A stretch of DNA of 64,000 bases from Arthrobacter sp. StoSoilB19 (GTDB lineage: Bacteria; Actinomycetota; Actinomycetes; Actinomycetales; Micrococcaceae), in NCBI RefSeq assembly GCF_019977275.1, contig NZ_AP024650.1, positions 3,224,001 to 3,288,000 of the forward strand. Direction: 5' to 3'. The notes beneath the pieces were generated by a model that worked only from the letters and a program-made list of their open reading frames with translations, was not told where the DNA came from and did no database searches. Numbering within the stretch: position 1 is the stretch's first letter; the number at the start of each line of letters is the position of its first letter. The translations under genes were made by a program, and so were the position numbers. This document shows positions 8,299-16,309 of this stretch, one piece after another.

Positions 8299-9242
8299 TA
8301 GAAGTACCCGTCCTTCTTGCGGTCTTCCATGGCGGCCTCGGAGATGCGGTCATCTGCGCGGGTGGCGCCACGTTCGGTCAGGGTGGAGGCGGCGACTTCC
8401 ACCACGACGTCGGACACGGTGTAGGCGTTGGATTCCACAGCGCCGGTGCAGGACATGTCCCCCACTGTGCGGTAGCGGACGGTCTTGGTGATGACTTCCT
8501 CGCCGTCGCGGGGCTGGGACACTTCGCCCACCGCGCGCCACATGCCGTCGCGGGCGAAGACCTCACGCTCGTGGGCGTAGTAGAGGCCCGGCAGCTCGAT
8601 GTTCTCGCGTTCGATGTAGCGCCAGATGTCCAGCTCGGTCCAGTTGCTGATGGGGAAGGCCCGGACGTGCTGGCCCACGGTGTGGCGGCCGTTGTAGAGG
8701 TTCCACAGCTCGGGGCGCTGGTTGCGCGGGTCCCACTGGCCGAACTCGTCGCGGAGGCTCAGGATGCGCTCCTTGGCGCGGGCCTTGTCCTCGTCGCGGC
8801 GGCCGCCGCCGAACACGGCGTCGAACTTGTTCTGCTGGATGGCGTCCAGCAGGGGGACGGTCTGCAGCGGGTTCCGGGTGCCGTCGGCGCGCTCGGCCAG
8901 CTCGCCGCGGTCGATGAACTCCTGGACGGAGCCCACCACCAGCTTCAGGCCCAGCCGCTCAACAGTGCGGTCGCGGAAGTCGATGACCTCGGGGAAGTTG
9001 TGGCCGGTGTCCACGTGCAGCACGGGGAACGGCACCTTGCCGGGCCAGAACGCCTTGGTGGCCAGGTGCAGCATCACCACGGAGTCCTTGCCGCCGGAGA
9101 ACAGCAGCGCGGGCTTCTCGAACTCGGCAACAACCTCGCGGATGATGTGGATGGCCTCGGACTCCAGGGTGTCCAGGCTGGACAGGCGCGTGGATACGGC
9201 GGCGTCAGTCACCTGGGTCTCCTCGGTAAGTGAAGTGCTCAT
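8298..9242 (-). CDS. cysD: Sulfate adenylyltransferase subunit 2 CysD
   Basis: The 314-aa catalytic subunit of ATP sulfurylase adenylates sulfate. The PP-loop SGGKDSVV is at residues 49-56, and GGGRRDEDKARAKER in the central region is typical of CysD. ATG 9242 overlaps the cysH stop by 4 nt (ATGA); longer upstream frames run through cysH and are not needed. The partner CysN follows with a 1-nt overlap. Confidence 0.95.
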   Translation of the reverse strand: MSTSLTEETQVTDAAVSTRLSSLDTLESEAIHIIREVVAEFEKPALLFSGGKDSVVMLHLATKAFWPGKVPFPVLHVDTGHNFPEVIDFRDRTVERLGLKLVVGSVQEFIDRGELAERADGTRNPLQTVPLLDAIQQNKFDAVFGGGRRDEDKARAKERILSLRDEFGQWDPRNQRPELWNLYNGRHTVGQHVRAFPISNWTELDIWRYIERENIELPGLYYAHEREVFARDGMWRAVGEVSQPRDGEEVITKTVRYRTVGDMSCTGAVESNAYTVSDVVVEVAASTLTERGATRADDRISEAAMEDRKKDGYF

Positions 9243-9967
9243 ACGTGTAGTCCGCATTCTGTCTTGTCGGTTCCTGCCCAGCGGCCGGCGCGGGGGTCCT
9301 CGCCGGGTGCCACCTTGCGGGTGCAGGGCTGGCAGCCAATGGAGGGGTAGCCCTGGGAAAGCAGCGGGTTGACGGGCAGGAGGTTGTCGTCGGAGTACTG
9401 GACCAGCTGGTCGAATGTCCAGGCGGCCATGGGGTTGACCTTGACCAGGCCGTTCTTCTCGTCCCAGCCGATCAGCGGCGTGTTGGTCCGGGTGGGGGCT
9501 TCGTCGCGGCGGACGCCGGTGAACCAGAGCTCGTAGCCGGCCAGGGTGCGCTGCAGCGGGGCCACCTTGCGGAGGGCGCAGCACTGGGCGGCGTCGCGGG
9601 CAAAGAGGTCCTTGCCCAGGAGCCGGTCCTGCTGCTCCACGGTGTTTTCGGGGAGCACGTCCACCACGTTGACGCGGAGGTTCGCGGCCACCTCGTCACG
9701 CGTGGCGTAGGTTTCCGGGAAGTGGTAACCGGTCTCCAGGAAGAGGACGTCGACGCCTGGCATCTGGTCCGCCACCAGGGCGGGCAGGACGGCGTCGGCC
9801 ATGGAGCAGGCGACGGCGACGGCGGGCAGTTCGAAGTTGCGCTCCACCCAGGCGATGACATCGCGGGCAGGGGCGTCCCAGCCGAGCTCGGCAGCGCCGG
9901 CTTCAGCCAGCGCCTTGAGCTCCTCGACGGGACGCTTGGCGGGTGCGGGTGCCAGGTGTTTTGCCAT
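9239..9967 (-). CDS. cysH: Adenylyl-sulfate (APS) reductase CysH
   Basis: The 242-aa enzyme reduces activated sulfate to sulfite. Two cysteine pairs, CC at 129-130 and CQPC at 212-215, mark the 4Fe-4S type that uses APS, unlike the cluster-free PAPS reductase. The catalytic cysteine is in ECGLHV at the C-terminus (C238). ATG 9967 overlaps the sulfite reductase stop by one base (TAATG), with GGAGG about 10 nt upstream. Confidence 0.95.
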   Translation of the reverse strand: MAKHLAPAPAKRPVEELKALAEAGAAELGWDAPARDVIAWVERNFELPAVAVACSMADAVLPALVADQMPGVDVLFLETGYHFPETYATRDEVAANLRVNVVDVLPENTVEQQDRLLGKDLFARDAAQCCALRKVAPLQRTLAGYELWFTGVRRDEAPTRTNTPLIGWDEKNGLVKVNPMAAWTFDQLVQYSDDNLLPVNPLLSQGYPSIGCQPCTRKVAPGEDPRAGRWAGTDKTECGLHV

Positions 9968-11712
9968 TACTGCAATGCCTCCTCGTCTGCTGCGTGGGCC
10001 CATTCGGCGAAGGTCTGGCCTTCGGCACGGTCGGCCACGAACCGGCGGACCACCCGCTCCACGTAGTCTGGCAGGTCGTCCACGTACACCTTCAGGCCGC
10101 GGACGGTGCGTCCCAGCCCTGCTTCCTCGCGGTCGTTGGAAGCCAGCCCGCCGCCCAGGTGGACCTGGAAACCCGGGGAGGGGTCGCCGTCGGGCGTTGG
10201 CAGCATCATGCCCTTCAGCCCGATGTCCGCCGTCTGGATGCGGGCGCAGGAGTTGGGGCAGCCGTTGATGTGCAGCGAAAGTGCCTGCGGCAGCTCGCCC
10301 GAGCCGGCGAGGTCGGCCAGGCGGCGCTCCAGCTCGGCCACGGCCGTGGCGGCGGTGTGCTTGGTCTCCACAATGGCCAGCTTGCAGTACTCGATGCCGG
10401 TGCAGGCGATGGTGCCGCGGCGGAACACGGACGGGCGGGCGGACAGGCCCAGGGCGTCCAGTTCAGCCACCAGGGGCTCAACCTGTTCCTTCTCGACGTC
10501 CAGGACCACCAGCTTCTGGTGCGGGGTGGTGCGCAGGCGCCGGGAGCCGCGGGCCTCAAGGGTGTCCGCGAGCTTGACCAGCTGGGCACCGGACAGCCGG
10601 CCGGCCAGCGGGGTGGCGCCGATGAAGAACTTGCCGTCCTTCTGCTCGTGCACGCCGATGTGGTCGCCCGGTGCGGTGGGCTTGGGCGCGGCGGGACCGT
10701 CGGCCAGCTTGTAGCCCAGGTATTCGTCCTCGAGGATCTGGCGGAACTTCTCCGGACCCCAGTCAGCCAGCAGGAACTTCAGGCGGGCCTTGGTGCGCAT
10801 GCGGCGGTAGCCGTAGTCACGGAAGATGCTGGTGACGCCCAGCCACACGTCCGCGGCCTGCTCCGGCTTCACGAACGCGCCCAGGCGCTTGCCGAGCATC
10901 GGGTTGGTGGACAGCGCGCCACCCACCCATAGGTCGTAGCCGGCGCCGAATTCGGGGTGCTTCACACCAACCAGGGCGCAGTCGTTGATCTCGTGCACCA
11001 CGTCCTGGCTGGGGTGGCCGGTGATGGCGGTCTTGTACTTGCGCGGGAGGTTGGACAGCAGCGGGTTGCCGATGAACCGCTCCCCCAGCTCCTCGATGAG
11101 CGGGGTGGGGTCGATGATCTCGTCCTTGGCGATGCCCGCCACGGGCGAGCCCAGGATGACGCGGGGAACGTCCCCGCAGGCCTCGGTGGTGGACAGGCCC
11201 ACGCCTTCCAGGCGGTTCCAGATCTCGGGGATGTCCTCCACGCGGATCCAGTGCAGCTGGATGTTCTGGCGGTCGGTGAGGTCGGCGGAGTCGCGGGCGA
11301 AGTCCACGGAGATCTGGCCGATGACGCGCAGCTGCTCGGTGGTCAGGGCGCCGCCGTCGATCCGCACGCGCAGCATGAAGTACTTGTCCTCGAGCTCGTG
11401 CGGCTCAAGCGTTGCGGTCTTGCCGCCGTCGATCCCGGGCTTGCGCTGGGTGTACAGGCCCCACCAGCGGAACCGGCCGTGCAGGTCCTGGCCGGGGATC
11501 GCGTCGAAGCCCTCTTTGGCGTAGATGGTCTCGATACGCTCGCGCACGTTCAGGCCGTCGTCTTCCTGTTTCCAGGTTTCGTTGGCATTCAGGGGCGTCT
11601 TGCCGTCCACCTTCCACTGCCCGTGCGGCTTCGCAGCAGGACGGGACGGGCGGGCGGGGCGCTTGGTGGCAGCGGAGTCCGCGGACGCTCCGGCTAGAGC
11701 TGTATCAGTCAT
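9967..11712 (-). CDS. cysI: Ferredoxin-dependent sulfite reductase (NirA/CysI family)
   Basis: The 581-aa siroheme and 4Fe-4S enzyme reduces sulfite to sulfide. Cluster ligands are C437 and C443 (CTGIEYC) and C485 and C489 (CPNSC). Y87 (GLYTQRKP) and C179 (TTEACGD) are candidates for the Tyr-Cys pair known in mycobacterial NirA. No flavoprotein subunit is encoded in the operon, so electrons likely come through ferredoxin from the FprA-type reductase at the window start. It is the first gene of the operon cysI-H-D-N; its -10 is 6 nt before the ATG, so the mRNA is probably leaderless. A ferredoxin-nitrite reductase is the alternative, unlikely in this operon. Confidence 0.93.
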   Translation of the reverse strand: MTDTALAGASADSAATKRPARPSRPAAKPHGQWKVDGKTPLNANETWKQEDDGLNVRERIETIYAKEGFDAIPGQDLHGRFRWWGLYTQRKPGIDGGKTATLEPHELEDKYFMLRVRIDGGALTTEQLRVIGQISVDFARDSADLTDRQNIQLHWIRVEDIPEIWNRLEGVGLSTTEACGDVPRVILGSPVAGIAKDEIIDPTPLIEELGERFIGNPLLSNLPRKYKTAITGHPSQDVVHEINDCALVGVKHPEFGAGYDLWVGGALSTNPMLGKRLGAFVKPEQAADVWLGVTSIFRDYGYRRMRTKARLKFLLADWGPEKFRQILEDEYLGYKLADGPAAPKPTAPGDHIGVHEQKDGKFFIGATPLAGRLSGAQLVKLADTLEARGSRRLRTTPHQKLVVLDVEKEQVEPLVAELDALGLSARPSVFRRGTIACTGIEYCKLAIVETKHTAATAVAELERRLADLAGSGELPQALSLHINGCPNSCARIQTADIGLKGMMLPTPDGDPSPGFQVHLGGGLASNDREEAGLGRTVRGLKVYVDDLPDYVERVVRRFVADRAEGQTFAEWAHAADEEALQ

Positions 11713-11718
11713 GCATCG

Positions 11719-11748
11719 ACTGTAGGTCCCGCCCGAATTGCGTCACAA
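11719..11748 (-). promoter_or_regulatory. Sulfur operon promoter with TGTGACGC box
   Basis: Minus strand: -35 TTGTGA (11748-11743), 18-bp spacer, -10 TACAGT (11724-11719), CGATGC, then the ATG. The TGTGACGC box (11747-11740) overlaps the -35. Spacing and hexamers match the cysG promoter. Confidence 0.6.
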
Positions 11749-11766
11749 AGGGCCGGAAACGCTAAG

Positions 11767-12636
11767 TCACCTAGGGAAATATTTCGTCACGAAACGCCGG
11801 AGGGCCTTGAAGATGCCACCCTCCTGTGCATCCGCGGCGGGTGCGGCCGGGGCCGGTGCGGCGGCTTCCAGGGGTGCCGCTGCCGGTGCTTCCGCAGGGG
11901 TCCCGTTCATCGTTGCGACGGCGGCGTCGTACCTGTCCAGCGCGATGTCGGCGAGCACGGGGGACGGCAGCAGGGGTTCGGTCACGACGTCGGCTCCTGC
12001 CTTGGCGAGCTGGTCGTGGAAGAAGCCCGGCGCCAGGAGGTAGGAGGCAATCACCACCCTTCCGCCGACGTCGACGGCCCCGGCGGACTCCCCCGCCCCG
12101 GCACCTCCTTCAAGTTCCTCCCGAAGCATCGCGACGGCGTCGGGCACTGAGGGCTTGGCCGAGGCACCGTAGGCGGCCACGATCCGGTTGGACCGGAGCT
12201 CCTGGAGCTGGCGCAGCAGCTCCTCCACGCTGACGGCGGCGTTGGGGTTGGACGAGCCGGCGGCGGCAAGGACGATGACGTCGTTGTCCGTGGTCCCGGC
12301 TTCGCGCAGCCGCTGGTCCAGCAGTCTGGCGAGCCGCGGGTCGGGACCCAGCGGTGCGGCGGCCGCACTGTCCGGACGGCTCTTCACGGCCCGCGCGATG
12401 TCCACCTTCACGTGGTAACCAACGCTGAGCAGCAAGGGAACCACCACGGCGGCCTCCCCCTCCGGCAGGCCCGCCACCACATCCACCAGGTCCGGCTGCT
12501 GGACGTCCACATAGGCTTCCCGGACGTCGAGGCCTGGCCGCAGTTCAGCAATGGCGGCGCGCAGGGCGTTGACCTCCGCGGCCCCCTGTGTGTTGGACGT
12601 CCCATGGGCACAGGCGATCATGATGGGGCTGTTCAT
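11767..12636 (-). CDS. Sirohydrochlorin chelatase (CbiX/SirB-like)
   Basis: The 289-aa protein has two CbiX-type halves, the first starting MNSPIMIACAHGTSN with the likely metal-contact histidine H10. The second half has AAAGSSNPNA in place of the AHGS motif, so only the first half appears to keep the histidine. The family inserts iron (or cobalt) into sirohydrochlorin, the last step of siroheme synthesis. An Ala/Pro linker of about 30 residues leads to a short basic tail (KALRRFVTKYFPR). A longer frame upstream is rejected because the domain starts at ATG 12636. It lies just upstream of the sulfite reductase operon, in the same direction. Confidence 0.88.
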   Translation of the reverse strand: MNSPIMIACAHGTSNTQGAAEVNALRAAIAELRPGLDVREAYVDVQQPDLVDVVAGLPEGEAAVVVPLLLSVGYHVKVDIARAVKSRPDSAAAAPLGPDPRLARLLDQRLREAGTTDNDVIVLAAAGSSNPNAAVSVEELLRQLQELRSNRIVAAYGASAKPSVPDAVAMLREELEGGAGAGESAGAVDVGGRVVIASYLLAPGFFHDQLAKAGADVVTEPLLPSPVLADIALDRYDAAVATMNGTPAEAPAAAPLEAAAPAPAAPAADAQEGGIFKALRRFVTKYFPR

Positions 12637-12697
12637 AGGGGCTAGCGTAACGTTGGAGCCGCCCTGTCCGCCCTCTTTGAAATACCGGGGACGCCCC

Positions 12698-13351
12698 ATG
12701 ACATTCGCCTTTGACAACTCCCCGGTGTGGCTGGATCTGCTGGGCGTGTTTTTCTTTGCCGTCTCGGGCTCGCTGCTGGCGGCGCGGAAGCAGATCGACA
12801 TTGTGGGATCGCTGCTGCTCGCTTCCCTGGTGGGGCTCGGCGGAGGCGTCATCCGGGACATCATCCTGGCCATTGTTCCGGCGGCCTTCACCAATCCGGC
12901 GTACCTGGCCCCGCCGCTGCTGGCCACCGTGCTGGTCTTCTTCCTGTTCTCCAGCGTGCAGCGCTACACGTCCCTGCTGATCCTGTTCGACGCCGCGGGC
13001 CTGGCCCTGTTCTGCATGACCGGCACGCTCAAGGCGCTGGCAACGGGCCTTAACCCGGTGGCGTCCGTGCTGCTGGGGGTGACGACGGCGGTGGGCGGCG
13101 GGCTGCTGCGGGATATCACCGCCAATGAGGTTCCCGAACTGTTCAACCCCAAGGACATCTACGCGCTGCCGGCATTTTTAGGGGCTGCCATGACTGCCGT
13201 GCTCTGGGTCTTCGGCGTGTTCAACGTCCTCACGGCGGCCGCCATCGCGGCAGTGGTTTTCACGTTCCGGGTCCTGGCGTGGCGGCGTTCCTGGCAGGCC
13301 CCCCTCGCAGTCCGCGGGTGGCACCGGCGCGGCACCGATCCAGGGCTGTGA
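12698..13351 (+). CDS. TRIC/UPF0126 family membrane protein
   Basis: The 217-aa membrane protein has about seven hydrophobic segments and the duplicated glycine signature of the family: GLGGGVIRD at 46-54 and AVGGGLLRD at 131-139. Prokaryotic TRIC homologues are trimeric cation channels; the physiological role is not established for most bacteria. ATG 12698 is chosen because the first membrane segment follows directly. It is read divergently from the chelatase gene with a 61-nt shared upstream region. Confidence 0.85.
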   Translation: MTFAFDNSPVWLDLLGVFFFAVSGSLLAARKQIDIVGSLLLASLVGLGGGVIRDIILAIVPAAFTNPAYLAPPLLATVLVFFLFSSVQRYTSLLILFDAAGLALFCMTGTLKALATGLNPVASVLLGVTTAVGGGLLRDITANEVPELFNPKDIYALPAFLGAAMTAVLWVFGVFNVLTAAAIAAVVFTFRVLAWRRSWQAPLAVRGWHRRGTDPGL

Positions 13352-13390
13352 GTGCTGCCCCGGTGTCATTTTGGGGTGCTCCGCATTGGC

Positions 13391-13396
13391 TAGGAT
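13391..13396 (+). promoter_or_regulatory. -10 element for a leaderless SUKH gene
   Basis: TAGGAT lies 7 nt before ATG 13403, putting the expected transcription start on that ATG. The -35 is weak. Confidence 0.4.
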
Positions 13397-13402
13397 ATGA
13401 GC

Positions 13403-13831
13403 ATGACTGACATGTTCCTCGAGAAGTTCCGTGCGCTTGTTCCGAAGTATCTCGAGGATGAATGGCAGGAAGAGGACGGCCTGACCCCTGAGGAACTGGA
13501 TAAGGCCCTCGCCGGGCACCAGTTCCAGATCCCCTTGGTTTTGCGCGAGTTCTACCTGGCCCTTGGCGGCTGCGAGGACCTCATGGAGGCCTACCACTAC
13601 TTCTGGGACCCCGAAGAGCTCGAGGTCGACGACGAGGGCTTCCTCATGTTCCTCGAGGACGAAGAGGAACAGTTCACCTGGGGCTTCCGCGTAGGAGACC
13701 TCAGCGTCCCCGATCCCATCGTGTACCGCCGCAACAATGCCCGCGGCCAGTGGAAGTCCGAGGAAGGCACCTTCTCCGAATTCGTCTTCGACATGTTCGA
13801 GTGGGCGTTCGAGGACGAAGAGGAAGAGTAG
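13403..13831 (+). CDS. SUKH/SMI1-KNR4-like acidic protein
   Basis: The 142-aa protein is very acidic, ending in EDEEEE. Its pattern (PEELDKALAGH, then IPLVLREFYLALGG, a WDP motif and a terminal FDMFEW segment) resembles the SUKH/SMI1-KNR4 fold. Many SUKH proteins are immunity proteins against contact-dependent toxins; others have housekeeping roles. No toxin gene is adjacent, so the function is open. Two ATGs compete (13397 and 13403); the TAGGAT ending at 13396 makes 13403 more likely. It converges with the AbiEi-like gene, with a 68-bp repeat between them. Confidence 0.7.
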   Translation: MTDMFLEKFRALVPKYLEDEWQEEDGLTPEELDKALAGHQFQIPLVLREFYLALGGCEDLMEAYHYFWDPEELEVDDEGFLMFLEDEEEQFTWGFRVGDLSVPDPIVYRRNNARGQWKSEEGTFSEFVFDMFEWAFEDEEEE

Positions 13832-13889
13832 GGACTCCCCGCTTCGGCTGGGCTGCCTTGCTGCGGTCCTGGGGCACTGCTGCGGTCCT

Positions 13890-13957
13890 GGGGCACTTTG
13901 ACACGGACACGCCGTGATCCCAGCCTGTTTTGCCAACTGTCGCGGCCAAAGTGCCCC
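13890..13957. repeat. 68-bp dispersed palindromic repeat, family A, copy 2
   Basis: From GGGGCACTTTG to CAAAGTGCCCC, 68 bp, with internal GACACGGACACGCCG. It lies just after the 3' end of the AbiEi-like gene and in the same orientation as copy 3 on the gene's other side. A partial duplication (TGCGGTCCTGGGGCAC twice) precedes it. Confidence 0.85.
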
Positions 13958-13971
13958 GCGGCCGCGGGAAC

Positions 13972-14811
13972 TCACCGCGCACTGAATGATCCCCGCCGGC
14001 TCTGTTCCAGCACCGCCAGGACCTGGTCCACCATCACCTCGGGATGGTGGACCACATCCGCATAGCCGAACCTCAGGCAGAGACGCCCGCCAATCACTGT
14101 GGCATTGTTGCGTGCCCTGTCCTTCTTAACCTGCTTTGCCTCCAGGTGGCTGGCGCCGTCGGTTTCCACCACCAGGAAATCCTCAATCAGGAAGTCCACT
14201 TCACCCACCCCCGGGAGCTCCACGTGCCGGCGGACATGGAGGCCGGCCCTGTGGAAGTGGTAGTTGGCCAAGACTTCCAGGAGCGAGTCCGCCCGCGGAA
14301 TTACGTGATCCAGGACTGACCGGGCACGGGCGTTGCGGTTCCCGGGAAGCTTGCGCCGCAGGAAGTCCACCGTCACATCTCCGCGTTGCGCGGCGCACTG
14401 GACCATTACCAGCGCCTCCAGTTCCGGCAGGCAGTGCAGGGCATGGATGAGGACGTCGGCCAGGCCTGCCACCGGCAGCCAGGGATGGACAGGGTGGCGG
14501 ATCCGGCCGTGGGTGAGGGTGTCCGGCACTGTCTTCCTGTGCCCAGGGCTCAGATGGACCACACCCGCCTTCTCCAGGGTCCACAGCTGATAAACGGGGG
14601 CAGCGGAAAGGCAGGTCACGAGCGCATTGTGCTGCAGCGCCAAACCGAGCACGCCGCCTTCCACCGGCAGGCCATAAACACCCCGCCGGAACCTCACGAT
14701 GAGGCCTGCTGCCAGGAACTTGTCCACCCGCGTTCTGGGGAACCCCGCCCGGTGCAGTGCTGCAGTCCGGGCCACCCCTCCCCGGCGACGGAGAAAAGCC
14801 TCAATATCCAT
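13972..14811 (-). CDS. AbiEi-antitoxin-like / DUF559-type endonuclease-fold protein
   Basis: The 279-aa protein has an N-terminal winged-helix AbiEi-like part (about 1-75, with RRGGVARTAALHRAGFPR) and a C-terminal Vsr/DUF559-like nuclease fold (about 190-279) with VDFLIEDFLVVETDGASH. This D..V.E.DG pattern fits a PD-(D/E)XK-type core. Such orphan proteins are common in actinobacteria; no AbiEii toxin partner is adjacent. ATG 14811 starts the conserved region; a longer frame enters the flanking repeat. Direct copies of the 68-bp repeat flank the gene on both sides, suggesting it may move or have inserted as a unit. Confidence 0.75.
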   Translation of the reverse strand: MDIEAFLRRRGGVARTAALHRAGFPRTRVDKFLAAGLIVRFRRGVYGLPVEGGVLGLALQHNALVTCLSAAPVYQLWTLEKAGVVHLSPGHRKTVPDTLTHGRIRHPVHPWLPVAGLADVLIHALHCLPELEALVMVQCAAQRGDVTVDFLRRKLPGNRNARARSVLDHVIPRADSLLEVLANYHFHRAGLHVRRHVELPGVGEVDFLIEDFLVVETDGASHLEAKQVKKDRARNNATVIGGRLCLRFGYADVVHHPEVMVDQVLAVLEQSRRGSFSAR

Positions 14812-14883
14812 GGCTCCACGGTCCCCTGTACCTTGCCGCAAGCGACAGTTCCGGGCCGCGCCATGTGGAGAACCTGCAGTCGT

Positions 14884-14951
14884 GGGGCACTTCGACACGG
14901 ACCCGCCGCGGGTTCAGCCCTGTATGCAGGGGGCGGCCCTCAATGTGCCCC
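14884..14951. repeat. 68-bp dispersed palindromic repeat, family A, copy 3
   Basis: From GGGGCACTTCG to CAATGTGCCCC, again 68 bp, slightly diverged from copies 1 and 2. It lies 72 nt upstream of the AbiEi-like gene. Confidence 0.8.
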
Positions 14952-15014
14952 ACGACGGCCGCAAAGGCAGCCCTGAAAAATCTTTGACACCTGCAGTAAC
15001 AAGGGACTTGCGCG

Positions 15015-15034
15015 TTATGACAAAGCTGTCATAA
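15015..15034. promoter_or_regulatory. Perfect 8-bp inverted repeat
   Basis: TTATGACA, a 4-nt centre, then TGTCATAA. It is AT-rich against its surroundings and could be a protein-binding site, but no target gene is evident; a TTGACA hexamer lies about 25 nt before it. Confidence 0.35.
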
Positions 15035-15157
15035 GCTATTCACGGATCCGCTAAACGCCTCCGGCGGGTCTGATGCGAACGGAGAGATGGCCCCGGTTCA
15101 CAGCAGCTTCGGTTGTTGAGGACCGGGGCTGTCCCGTTAAGCGGGGGCACAAGAAGA

Positions 15158-15194
15158 AGCCCGGCACCAACTGGATAACCAGGGGAACCGGGCT
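15158..15194 (-). terminator. Terminator after hepT
   Basis: Minus-strand hairpin with arms AGCCCGG and CCGGGCT, followed by a TTCTTCTT tract. It lies 15 nt beyond the hepT stop and would end the menG-menJ-hepT transcript. Confidence 0.6.
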
Positions 15195-15208
15195 CCTAAA
15201 ACCAAGGA

Positions 15209-16309
15209 TCAGCTGGCGCGGTCCACCACGGCCAGCGCGAAGTTGGACAGCGACTCCTTGACCACGCCCTCGGGCAGCGGGGCCAGGGCAGCGATGGCTT
15301 CGTCAGCCCAGCGGCGTGCCACCACCCAGGACTGAGCAGTGACAGGGTGCTCGCGCAGCCCGGCCACGGCGGCAGCCAGTGCATCATCAGAGGACAGGTC
15401 GCCGTCAATCAGCGTCAAAAGGTCGACGGCGGACTGGTCACCGTCAGCGGCAGCCTTGCGCAGGAGCAGGACGGGCAGGGTGGGAACGCCTTCACGCAGG
15501 TCCGTTCCGGGCGACTTGCCGGACTTCACCTTCACGCCGGTGACATCGATGACGTCGTCGGCCAGCTGGAACGCGACGCCCACCTTCTCGCCGTACTCCA
15601 CCAGGATGTCCTCAAAGGCCTCGTCGGCGCCGGAGAAGATGGCACCGAACTGGCCGGAAGCTGCCACCAGCGAGCCGGTCTTGTCCGCGATCACGGAGAG
15701 GTAGTGCTCCACCGGATCCTCGTCAGGGCGGGGCCCCACCGTTTCGTGCAGCTGGCCCAGGCACAGCCGCTCAAACGTGCGGGCCTGGATGCCCAGCGCA
15801 CGCCCGCCGAGTTCGGACACCAGGATGGAGGCCCTGGCGAAGATCAGGTCGCCCGTCAGGACGGCCACGGAGTTGCCCCATACTTCGTGGGCCGTAGGGG
15901 CGCCGCGGCGGAACGGCGCGGAGTCCATGACGTCATCGTGGTACAGGGTTGCCAGGTGCGTCAGTTCCACCACGACGGCGGCCTGCACCACTGCGGGCAG
16001 GGATGCGTCCCCGAGGTGGGCGCAGAGCAGGGTCAGCAGCGGCCGGATGCGCTTGCCGCCGGCTTCCACCAGGTGGCGCGACGTTGCGTCAGCCAGCGGA
16101 TCCGAATTGGCGATGGCTTCCCGGAGTTTCTTCTCCACCTTGGCCAGGTTGTTGGTGATGGCCGGCCCCAGCTCGGCGTCCCCCGCGATGGCCGCGAAGC
16201 CTGCCGGCAGCTGGAGGCCCGTGGCAATGGCGGTGGTGTTGAGGCTGGGTTCGGAGTCCGGCAGGCCGTGCCCGGCGTGCGTCCAGCTGTGGTCTGCGGA
16301 TTTGGTCAC
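15209..16309 (-). CDS. hepT: Polyprenyl diphosphate synthase (menaquinone side chain)
   Basis: The 366-aa all-trans prenyl synthase builds the isoprenoid tail of menaquinone. The substrate-binding motif GGKRIRP is at 84-90, the first aspartate-rich motif DDVMD at 125-129 and the second DDVID at 251-255. Product length cannot be read from the sequence. A 45-residue N-terminal extension precedes the domain. It starts with GTG overlapping the menJ stop by 4 nt (GTGA), so it is coupled to menJ. The menG-menJ-prenyl synthase order resembles the mycobacterial ubiE/menJ/grcC1 region. Confidence 0.92.
   Translation of the reverse strand: MTKSADHSWTHAGHGLPDSEPSLNTTAIATGLQLPAGFAAIAGDAELGPAITNNLAKVEKKLREAIANSDPLADATSRHLVEAGGKRIRPLLTLLCAHLGDASLPAVVQAAVVVELTHLATLYHDDVMDSAPFRRGAPTAHEVWGNSVAVLTGDLIFARASILVSELGGRALGIQARTFERLCLGQLHETVGPRPDEDPVEHYLSVIADKTGSLVAASGQFGAIFSGADEAFEDILVEYGEKVGVAFQLADDVIDVTGVKVKSGKSPGTDLREGVPTLPVLLLRKAAADGDQSAVDLLTLIDGDLSSDDALAAAVAGLREHPVTAQSWVVARRWADEAIAALAPLPEGVVKESLSNFALAVVDRAS

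Larger units (their letters stand above)
14812..15208. other. Gene-free stretch between AbiEi-like gene and hepT
   Basis: No convincing gene is visible in these 397 bases. They hold repeat family A copy 3, a small perfect inverted repeat and the hepT-side terminator, each listed separately. Confidence 0.6.

Noticed and set aside
6916..8301. 461-aa plus-strand frame
   Set aside because: Shadow of cysN; no independent motif.
15073..15261. 62-aa plus frame
   Set aside because: No ribosome site or motif and it runs into hepT antisense.
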